Assembly: GCA_030432175.1 (NCBI GenBank)
Contig: JAUIHU010000084.1
Span: 1 to 11,107, forward strand
DNA length: 11,107 bases
Origin: Verrucomicrobiia bacterium
GTDB lineage: Bacteria; Verrucomicrobiota; Verrucomicrobiia; Limisphaerales; JAUIHU01
Direction: 5' to 3'
Within the stretch, counting starts at the first letter, position 1. Each line of letters starts with the position of its first letter. The translations under genes were made by a program, and so were the position numbers. Shown piece after piece: positions 1 to 6,500 of this stretch. The notes under the pieces are model-generated. The model searched no databases, was not told where the DNA came from, and saw only the letters and a program-made list of their open reading frames with translations.

Positions 1-109
1 TCCGTAACCCAGGGTAGCTCGTACCTCGCAACCCTGGGCTGTGTTCCAGAATCCCGTTGGGATTCAAACTATTACCAGGTTACAACTTTTTTGGGTGTCA
101 AAGATTTTG
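1..109. repeat. Interspersed hairpin repeat, copy 1
   Basis: The first 70 bases match 1886-1955 with only two differences. After a divergent stretch of about 20 bases the match resumes over TTGGGTGTCAAAGATTTTG. Two hairpins are visible: CCCAGGGT (8-15) pairs with ACCCTGGG (31-38), and AATCCC (50-55) pairs with GGGATT (59-64) around a GTT loop. The copy starts at the window edge, so its left end may be truncated. It is non-coding. It resembles abundant interspersed repeats of Verrucomicrobiota and Planctomycetes; that likeness is from memory, not from a search. Confidence 0.85.
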
Positions 110-110
110 T

Positions 111-145
111 CCTGGGAACGCTGAGCCCCAGCTCGGCGAGTGGAG
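111..145 (+). repeat. Left arm of a distant inverted repeat
   Basis: Positions 119-145 are a perfect 27-base reverse complement of 622-648, and the match extends to 111-145 against 622-656 with two mismatches. The arm itself holds a small hairpin, GCTGAGC pairing with GCTCGGC. The arms are 476 bases apart and enclose the hairpin cluster at 248-451. They are probably two oppositely oriented copies of one interspersed repeat rather than termini of a transposon, because no transposase lies between them. Confidence 0.85.
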
Positions 146-247
146 CTAACATTTGAAGCCGATTAGGTCGCAAACAGCCATCATTCTCTTAAGAGCTCCC
201 TCAAATGATGGGTGTGATTAAAGGAGGGTGGCATGAAAATTTTCAAA

Positions 248-451
248 GGCCAAAGGCCTGACACATACCAGCCTGGGCTGCCAGGCCCAGGTTTAGTGCA
301 CCTATATTTCCAAGGGCTGAAAGCCCGACACATAAAAATATTGTTCGAGAAAAGATCCTGTATATGTGTCGGGCCTTCAGCCCTTTTCATTGAGGAGAAT
401 GCCGCCCCTGGGCCTGGCAGCCCAGGCTGGTATGTGTCGCGCCGTTGGCGC
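248..451. repeat. Mirror-symmetric hairpin cluster (nested inverted repeats)
   Basis: The outer arms 260-291 and 407-438 are perfect 32-base reverse complements. The inner arms 312-334 and 363-385 match over 23 bases with one mismatch. Both pairs are centred near 349. Each arm contains its own hairpin: CCTGGGC/GCCCAGG in the outer arms and GGGCT-GAA-AGCCC in the left inner arm. The octamer GACACATA occurs at 260-267 and 327-334, and its complement at 363-370 and 431-438. Small hairpins AGGCC-AAA-GGCCT (left) and GCGCC-GTT-GGCGC (right) cap the ends. Reading frames across it are by-products of the symmetry. As RNA it could fold into a long branched stem. Confidence 0.9.
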
Positions 452-484
452 TGGGGGCATTGAGTAAGAGTCTTAATAAATCTT

Positions 485-497
485 TTTGACACCCAAA
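485..497 (-). repeat. Inverted third copy of the TTTGGGTGTCAAA core
   Basis: TTTGACACCCAAA here is the exact reverse complement of the 13-base core found in the two long repeats at 90-102 and 1974-1986, and flanking bases are partly shared. With the copy at 90-102 it brackets a unit of about 400 bases containing the hairpin cluster. It may be a boundary motif of the repeat family. Confidence 0.6.
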
Positions 498-621
498 TTT
501 TCTACCTCTTGTGCTATTTGACGCTAAAAGAAAATATTTGTCACTTTTTCTCGCCCACCCCGACAGCGAGTGTGATTTGAAAAGAGTGGCGCTTCACAGT
601 TAAGCTCAAATTCAATACTGA

Positions 622-656
622 CTCCACTCGCCGAGCTGGGGCTCAGCGGTCCCAAG
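622..656 (-). repeat. Right arm of the distant inverted repeat
   Basis: This is the reverse complement of 111-145 (33 of 35 positions, with a perfect 27-base core at 622-648). It ends about 100 bases before the Rpn nuclease start. The rest of the gene-free stretch 498-758 shows only a short direct-repeat similarity (570-590 to 212-232), a CTCGC/GCGAG hairpin at 550-570 and AT-rich sequence. I could not assign a confident promoter. Confidence 0.85.
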
Positions 657-750
657 GCTCCACCCAATTTCAATCGTATCCTCAAATAATCAAAGTAATA
701 ATATCCCATTGCGAAATTCCATAAAGTGAGTACTTTGTAATATCTATTCT

Positions 751-758
751 AGGGAGGA
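751..758 (+). promoter_or_regulatory. Strong SD-like sequence abutting the Rpn start
   Basis: AGGGAGGA ends immediately before the ATG at 759, leaving one base or none between the SD core and the start, where 5-9 is usual. Either the ATG at 759 is poorly initiated or the true start differs. Later in-frame ATGs at 792 and 798 are too far from this SD to use it. A small inverted repeat (AAAGT at 723-727, ACTTT at 732-736) lies just upstream. Confidence 0.45.
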
Positions 759-1799
759 ATGGTTCAAACAATTTTAACATCCGACATTTGCATGACCATG
801 CCCAGGCAAGACGCAGGTTATAAATTACTATTTGCTCATTGGATTCTGGTTCAGGACTTTTTGTCTGCATTTTTTCCTCATTCAACGGACCCAGACGAAG
901 ATCCGCTTCCCGGAGCATTACAAAAGATCAGCGGCTCATGGATTGATGAACGCAAACTCTTACGCCGGGAAAATGATATCGCATGGTTGTGTGAAGCAAC
1001 CAGTGACAGGTGTCGCCACCCTTTTATTTTACTGATCGAATTCCAAACACACCCAGATCCGATTATGGCAGTCAGGCTGGCCTCCTATGAATCCTTGCTA
1101 CTTGAAGAGATTCATCGCACTGGCAAAATGACGTCGCCGAATCTGCCTCTTGTTTTTCCGGTTGTCCTCTACAACGGACTTCGATCCTGGAACGCTCCGA
1201 CCCGTTTTGACGAAACCCGGAACCGGCATCCCAAGTCTCTGGTTCGCAGGCAGACCCAATCCGAATACTTTCTGATTGATCAACTCCATTTACCGGCGGA
1301 ACAACTCCCAAGCGAAGATAATCTTTTTGGGATCCTGATCCGCATTGAACGCAGCGAAAGTCCCCATCAAGCCACAAGATGGCTGAGGCATTTGGCTCAA
1401 AGACTTCAGGCGCTTGGAGAAAAGAATTTTCAAAAATCCGTGGTCTCCTGGTTGACCCAATCCTTTTTACCTACCAGAATGCCAGATATAGAATTACGTG
1501 AACTGCACACCATTGAACAAATCATTATGAGCATCGATAACAACACAATGGACTGGTCTGTTCAATACATCGAACAAGGTCGAGAACAGGGATTAGAACA
1601 GGGATTGGGACAGGGATTGGAACAGGGAAGGTTAAGATTGATCAGAATCTTGACCCAAATGCTGACAAGAAAATTTGGTTCTCTTCCCTCAGGTTTAGTA
1701 ACAAAACTGGATGGGGCTGACACTGAAGCTCTGGAACGAATAGCCGATGCGCTTCTTGACATGGATTCATTGGAGGAGCTGGAGGAATTTTTACCGTAG
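759..1799 (+). CDS. Rpn family recombination-promoting nuclease / putative transposase (PD-(D/E)XK)
   Basis: A 346-residue protein of the Rpn/YhgA-like family (Transposase_31), whose characterised members are DNA endonucleases that promote recombination and can act in phage defence. The family opening MPRQDAGYKLLFAH starts at residue 14. The catalytic region follows: the RRENDIAW segment with D73, then LLIEFQ (E94, Q96) with ...MAVRLASY, and LPLVFPVVLYNG at 129-140. The tail 272-291 is five EQG(R/L)-type tetrapeptides, followed by a 55-residue helical, acidic-ended C-terminus. Because residue 14 matches the usual family start, initiation at 798 is possible, but neither 792 nor 798 has an SD. 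All expected motifs are present, so it appears intact. It stands alone between repeat blocks, with 109-bp direct repeats on either side. Confidence is high for family and low for substrate. Confidence 0.93.
   Translation: MVQTILTSDICMTMPRQDAGYKLLFAHWILVQDFLSAFFPHSTDPDEDPLPGALQKISGSWIDERKLLRRENDIAWLCEATSDRCRHPFILLIEFQTHPDPIMAVRLASYESLLLEEIHRTGKMTSPNLPLVFPVVLYNGLRSWNAPTRFDETRNRHPKSLVRRQTQSEYFLIDQLHLPAEQLPSEDNLFGILIRIERSESPHQATRWLRHLAQRLQALGEKNFQKSVVSWLTQSFLPTRMPDIELRELHTIEQIIMSIDNNTMDWSVQYIEQGREQGLEQGLGQGLEQGRLRLIRILTQMLTRKFGSLPSGLVTKLDGADTEALERIADALLDMDSLEELEEFLP
1572..1631 (+). repeat. Five 12-bp tandem repeats in the Rpn tail
   Basis: Units at 1572, 1584, 1596, 1608 and 1620 follow the pattern GAACAGGGATTG and encode EQGR, EQGL, EQGL, GQGL and EQGR. 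Being a multiple of three, copy-number change by slippage would keep frame. The last unit ends in AGGGAAGG instead of AGGGATTG, which makes an SD-like sequence just before an in-frame TTG. Confidence 0.9.
1638..1799 (+). CDS. Possible intragenic RpnS-like small protein (in-frame C-terminal product)
   Basis: An in-frame TTG (codon 294 of the Rpn gene) lies six bases after AGGGAAGG at 1624-1631. Initiation there would give a 53-residue product, the C-terminal helical segment ending in ELEEFLP. In characterised rpn genes a small C-terminal protein made from an internal start (RpnS) binds the full-length nuclease and inhibits it. What is seen here is the SD-like sequence, its spacing and the in-frame start; translation is inference. 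ATGs at codons 257, 264 and 301 are alternative starts but have no visible SD. Residues such as LTQMLTRKFGSLP and the LE-rich end fit a small dimerising helical domain. Confidence 0.35.
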   Translation: MIRILTQMLTRKFGSLPSGLVTKLDGADTEALERIADALLDMDSLEELEEFLP

Positions 1800-1808
1800 A
1801 GTGTTCAG

Positions 1809-1872
1809 CGTCAGGATTATTCGGCTGACGTGTTGAAAAGAAATGCAAGAGTCCACAACTCCTACAGAGTTG
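1809..1872. repeat. Two hairpins downstream of the Rpn gene
   Basis: CGTCAG (1809-1814) pairs with CTGACG (1825-1830) around a 10-base loop, starting nine bases after the Rpn stop. CAACTC (1856-1861) pairs with GAGTTG (1867-1872) around CTACA. The first could help end or stabilise the Rpn transcript, but no U-tract follows, so I do not call it a terminator. The second sits directly before repeat copy 2 and has the same layout (short hairpin, then a spacer, then TAACCC) as the hairpin at 2008-2020. Confidence 0.5.
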
Positions 1873-1885
1873 GTTTTGGTTATGA

Positions 1886-1993
1886 TCCGTAACCCAGAGT
1901 AGCTCGTACCTCGCAACCCTGGGCTGTGTTCCGGAATCCCGTTGGGATTCAAACTGTTTTGCTGGTCACATTTTTTGGGTGTCAAAGATTTTG
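1886..1993. repeat. Interspersed hairpin repeat, copy 2
   Basis: Direct-orientation partner of 1-109, with two substitutions in the first 70 bases, a divergent middle of about 19 bases and then the shared TTGGGTGTCAAAGATTTTG. The AATCCC-GTT-GGGATT hairpin is at 1935-1949. The first hairpin has one stem mismatch compared with copy 1. The two copies bracket the Rpn gene. Confidence 0.85.
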
Positions 1994-2007
1994 CAAGCAT
2001 CAGTTCT

Positions 2008-2051
2008 GCCCCAACGGGGCAAATCATCATAACCCTGGGCGTAAGCCCTGG
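2008..2051. repeat. Hairpin pair continuing the repeat block
   Basis: GCCCC-AAC-GGGGC at 2008-2020 and GGGC-GTAA-GCCC at 2037-2048 are separated by AAATCATCATAACCCT. The spacer resembles the start of the 109-bp repeat, so this is probably a diverged unit of the same family. No gene is seen in 1800-2156. Confidence 0.6.
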
Positions 2052-2090
2052 GAAAACCAGAGGGCGGCTGTCACCACCCGCTGCGCTGCA

Positions 2091-2152
2091 GGGCGCTCGC
2101 GAGGCGAAGAAAAGGGCGCTCGCGAGGCGAGGGAAGGGCACGCGCGAGGCGA
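2091..2152. repeat. Three GC-rich 17-bp tandem repeats with CTCGCGAG cores
   Basis: GGGCGCTCGCGAGGCGA occurs at 2091-2107 and 2114-2130, with a variant at 2136-2152 (GGGCACGCGCGAGGCGA). Starts are 23 and 22 bases apart. The first two contain the 8-base palindrome CTCGCGAG. The block ends four bases before the stop of the minus-strand DUF1501 gene, so it falls in that gene's 3' region. GC content is far above its surroundings. Confidence 0.8.
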
Positions 2153-2156
2153 GCCC

Positions 2157-3536
2157 CTACGGCCTGATAAAATCCAGGAACCGGAAGTGCGCGGGGTTGG
2201 CTCGGACGGCTTCGTTGTAGTCGGGGATGATCGCATCCAGCGCTGCAGGGGAGTCTCCAAAATGACGGGTGAAGATTTCTGCAAAGATGGCTCGGAAATC
2301 AGTGCGGTGACTCAGGTAACGTCCGTTGACATTAAAGATCGCGTCGCGTTCCCAAGAAGTGGCGTCACAGTTGTATATGCCACCTTTCACTCCGCCGCCA
2401 GCCACCATCATGACACCGGCTTCTGCATGGTCGGTGCCTCGACTTCCGTTTTCTTCCGAGGTGCGTCCGAATTCTGACAGCGTCACCACCATCAGGTCTT
2501 CCCACTGATCAGCGAGATCTCTGGACAGCGCCTGGAATGCTTGAGCGACATATTGCAGGAGCCGTGGGTGATTTCCGTTTTGCATTCCTTGTGAGGTGTG
2601 AGTGTCCCAACCTCCGATGTTCATTCCTACCACTTGAATGTCAGTTCGCTTCATCAGCATAGCTGCTTCCTGGAGTTTGTTTCCAAAGCTTCCAGGGGGA
2701 TAGTTGGCTCCTGCCACAGGTGTGTATTCGCCCTCGGCAACAGCGCGTTCTAACGTCTCCATGGTCGCTCCAAGCAGCATTCCCGTTCCGCCTACAAGCG
2801 ATTGATGTTTCTTCAGATGCATCGGAGCAATGGCTCCATAAGCGCCAAGGAATCCGCTTCCCAAATCCCCGGTTTCAGGATTCGGCACTCGTCCCAGGAA
2901 TTTGCGCTTCTTGGCGTCTGATCCAGGAAATGCAAAGTCCGAGGCGCGCCGGAAGTTGGGTAATGGTTTGGGACCTCTTAGCGCTACCAGTTGAGACCCG
3001 GAAATAGATGCCGCCACCAAAGAGTTCTCCTGACTGGTGAGGTCCAGGGCGTTGTCAAGTCGGCGGTAGATCATGCCAATGTTCAGGTCAGGACTGCCCG
3101 GTACCCCGTTTTCCCAGTATTGTTGACTGTCAAAGTGGGATCGGGTCTGCCCTTGATATCCAACCCGATGGATCACTGCCATGTTACCAAGTCCGCTGAG
3201 CCCGTTGATGCCGGTATGACTGTAAACCTCCATCATCGGCGCCAGGGCCGGATGGAACTGGGCAAAGCCGTTGCCTGTGTCGATGCCGATGTCTTCAGGG
3301 ACAAACAGCGTCGGGCGCAAACCTTGATTGTAGTTTACGTCTCCACGTGGAATGAGTGTGTTCAGTCCGTCGTTTCCTCCACGCAGGAAGATAAAGATCA
3401 GTTTCTTTTTTCGGTCCGTGCCCAGCGCATTCTGTGCGTTGGCGCGTGAGTGAAACAATTGCGGAGTGAAAAGTCCGGTCAGCGCGGCGCCGGAAAGAGC
3501 TTTGGCTGTGCGGCTTAAAAATTGTCTGCGTCGCAT
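2157..3536 (-). CDS. DUF1501 domain-containing protein, Tat-exported
   Basis: A 459-residue protein of the DUF1501 family, which has an alkaline-phosphatase/sulfatase-like fold; its substrate is unknown. The N-terminus MRRRQFLSR followed by a hydrophobic stretch and ANAQ near residue 35 is a twin-arginine signal. Family motifs are intact: IFIFLRGGNDGLNT (47-60), RSHFDSQQYWENG (132-144), GGWDTHTSQG (308-317), SEFGRTSEENGSRGTDHAEAG (354-374) and GGGVKGG (380-386). The Asp and His residues in these motifs are the likely metal ligands, by analogy with the superfamily. The start is supported by AGAAGGA at 3546-3552, nine bases upstream. It lies 60 bp downstream of the DUF1800 gene on the same strand, the usual two-gene module. 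Length is typical. Confidence 0.95.
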   Translation of the reverse strand: MRRRQFLSRTAKALSGAALTGLFTPQLFHSRANAQNALGTDRKKKLIFIFLRGGNDGLNTLIPRGDVNYNQGLRPTLFVPEDIGIDTGNGFAQFHPALAPMMEVYSHTGINGLSGLGNMAVIHRVGYQGQTRSHFDSQQYWENGVPGSPDLNIGMIYRRLDNALDLTSQENSLVAASISGSQLVALRGPKPLPNFRRASDFAFPGSDAKKRKFLGRVPNPETGDLGSGFLGAYGAIAPMHLKKHQSLVGGTGMLLGATMETLERAVAEGEYTPVAGANYPPGSFGNKLQEAAMLMKRTDIQVVGMNIGGWDTHTSQGMQNGNHPRLLQYVAQAFQALSRDLADQWEDLMVVTLSEFGRTSEENGSRGTDHAEAGVMMVAGGGVKGGIYNCDATSWERDAIFNVNGRYLSHRTDFRAIFAEIFTRHFGDSPAALDAIIPDYNEAVRANPAHFRFLDFIRP

Positions 3537-3596
3537 GGTTTCTGGTCCTTCTTTAAAAATTTTCGTTGTGGTGAGTCAGTTGCGGGATTCGTTCCC

Positions 3597-6500
3597 TTAC
3601 TGTTTTTGGATTTCCGGCATGGACAAGATCAGCGCGACAAGATCAGTGGCGCGTCGCAAAAAGTTTCGGTCGGTGGCCTCCAATGGATCCGGATTTCCAT
3701 TGTCATCTGTGTTTGCGTATTCGGTCAACGCCGCTCGAATGCTCGGGTGCATGGCTCCCTGGAAAAGCATTTCTTCAAAATAATCCAGGATCGCTTCGGT
3801 GTCTCTCAATCCTTGATTGGCAAATAAACGAGTAGGAACCCATCGGATCCCGTCTGCTTCTCCGGCGGCCAGGCGTTGAGCGAACTTCACACGCTCCAGG
3901 AGCATCGAAGTATTCATCCAGTCTCCGCCGTATTCAGGCCATCCATCCGGATCGTCACGAGTAAAAAGTTCCATGCCCAGGCGATCATTCAGTTCAGGCA
4001 ATCCAACACCTGTCAGATCTGCTTCCAGCGCCCGAATGACACTGTTGATGTATTCGATAGAAGTTTTCACTTTGCCGAGTCGATGCCCTTCGTGCCAGAA
4101 AGCCGTAGTTTGATCTTCCACGTCCAGTATGGCTCGCATGACTGTGCCGATGTGCCCTTCGGGTTGGGTAGAGTTCCACGCGGCAATCGCGTTTTGCATC
4201 AGCTCCATCAAATCAGCCGGAGCTGTGCCGTTGTGGTAGGAGTCCAAGGTGATTTCATCCGAAACAAATTTTTGAATCAATTTCAGACAAATGAATTCCT
4301 GCGTAGACGGATGTGTGATGGCTAAGTCAATAATATCCAGCGCATCTCTCAATCCTTCCAAGCCAACACGGTTGCGAGGCAAGTGAGTTTCCCATGCGGT
4401 TCCTTCAAACAGGGATTTTGGTCCCAGATCGTGTTGATCAGGATCGAACCTGAAAGTCCAGACACCGTTTGGATTTCCATTTTCTATGCTACCTGGAAGT
4501 CTTTTGCGTTCGACCAGTTCAGGCAGGAGTGAGAGGTCGGAACTGGTTAAAGAAACGTTGTGACCTTGAATCGCCAGGACGTTGGGTTCCGGGGCTGGAT
4601 TCAAGAGGCCAACGTAGGCATCCAGGCTGATAAAATCTTCGGCGCCAGGAACCGCTTCCCTGTTGTAAGCTGCTGTGGCGTTGTAACGTGGAGGCGCTCC
4701 GGCTTCGTTCATGTTCGGACTCCGACCGATTTCGACTCCATTCAGGTAAGCAACATATCCGTCGTCGTAGTTGATACGTAAGCCGAAGCCTTCCAGCTCA
4801 TCCGGATCACTGACGCTGAACTGGCGTCGGATGTAAACCGACGTGTAATTGTAACGCATGTCATTCAGAAGAGTCGCGTCGTCCCGATCTCCATAGCCGA
4901 TGCCGGTGGAACCATCCAGCCAGGTGTTGTCATTGAAGTTGGGTTGAGTCCAGGCCAGACCGGGAGTTCCATTGCCGAGAGGCGTTGGCTCAGTCGTTCC
5001 CTTGAAATACTTCCAACCTCGACCCAGCGGGAGGAGTAATTGGTCATCGACCTGGACACTGGATGTCAGAGGCGGGTTGAGCGCTGACTCTGGGAATGAC
5101 GTTCGGTCCTCGGGCCAGGTTTTGCGAATGGTCCAACCGGTGAAACAGCGAGATAATTCTTCGATATCCTGCTGGGTGTATCGGTTGTCGACACCGAAAG
5201 CGAACAATTCGAAAAACTCACGCGCGTAGTTTTCGTTCGGAGCGCCTTTGACGTTCAGAACATTATCCAAATAAATCAACTGAGTCGGACTGGTGGCGCT
5301 GTATAACAGAAGATCCCCAAAATAGCCCAGAGCGTTTTCATGAAAGAATCGGTATTCTTCATACTCCATTTGCGCGGCTTCGGATCTGGCCTGAGCTTCT
5401 CCCATGGCTGCCATACCATTGGAGTTATCCAATTCATCTTCCAGATACTCCGCCACTTTGTCGTAGTCTGTCGTAAAGTGGTTTTCCCAGAATTCGGCCA
5501 GAACGGCTTGCAGTTGGCGGTCGGATAAAGCTCCGATGATGTGTGGAATTTCCTTCAGTTCTTCAATGCCTTTGATGCGGCGTTGGGTGGGCAGATCAAG
5601 TGGAACGCGGATGATCAACTCCGGGATCAACGAGAAATCAGAACTGCCTTGAGAAACGTTGTGGCCCTGGATTGCGATAACATTCTCCCCGCTTTGCAGC
5701 AGTCCAGATGCATTCGTGATCACAAATTCTTCCGGATCTCCCGCTTCGTGGCCCTCACTGGCAAACTGGTCGTGTCGAGGGATCAATCCATTAATGCCAG
5801 AACGCGCAATTTCCCGTCCGTTGAGATAAGCAACGAATGCGTCATCGTAATCCATCGATAAAACCAATGAAGCTTCCGGGTCGAGTTGGCTCAGGAAGAA
5901 GGATTTTCGAATGTAAAGGCTTCGGTATCCTGGTTGCCCAGGAAGGTTTCCCTCAGGTTCCAGATACTCCATATCTTCCAAAAGCGTTTCGTCATCTCCG
6001 TCCCCGTATCCGAATCCACTGGGACCAGTCAACCAACTGCTGGCATTGAAATCAGGTTGTCTCCAATTTGCAGGGGGCTCTTCGGTACCTTTAAAATAGG
6101 ACCAGATTTCCTCTTCCTGAATCAGATATGTATCTTCTGCAGGCTGATAATCTTCAAACAAAGCATCGAGACGATATTGGAGACGACTGTTATTCTCTGG
6201 ACCATCCCCCGGAGATAATTGGCTTTCGATATATTGAGAGACACCGACGGATGAGACTTCTCTGAAACTGGTCGGGCTGGGGCCGTAAGCGATGCGATTG
6301 AGCAAATGACCGATTTTGGTTGTTTGATCCCAATTATTTTGACCTTCAGATTCAGTAAGCGATCCGAATGCTCCATTGGGTGGTAGTTCCTCGGCCTCGA
6401 AGTATTCAGGTCCGGAGAAGATACTGCTCACCGGAGGATTCAGCTCCCAGCCCACTCTGGCGCGAAAAAGTGGGGCGGACGAAGGCATGCCGGAAATTGG

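Noticed and set aside
181..492. Open reading frames on both strands across the hairpin cluster (also 233-463 plus)
   Set aside because: They result from the symmetric repeat lacking stops, have no recognisable domains and no SD, and are predicted on both strands of the same palindrome.
111..656. IS element with 35-bp terminal inverted repeats
   Set aside because: No transposase lies between the arms, no target duplication is evident, and one arm type resembles a dispersed hairpin repeat.
1809..1830. Rho-independent terminator of the Rpn gene
   Set aside because: Six-base stem with a ten-base loop and no following T-run.
2091..2152. CRISPR-like array
   Set aside because: Only three 17-bp units with 5-6 bp between them; too short for repeats and spacers, and no cas genes.
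1926..2477. Plus-strand reading frame of 183 codons
   Set aside because: It runs through repeat copy 2 and the GC-rich tandem repeats and then antisense over the well-supported DUF1501 gene; composition is that of a shadow frame.
2991..3449. Antisense frame inside the DUF1501 gene
   Set aside because: No family features and entirely covered by conserved DUF1501 motifs on the other strand.
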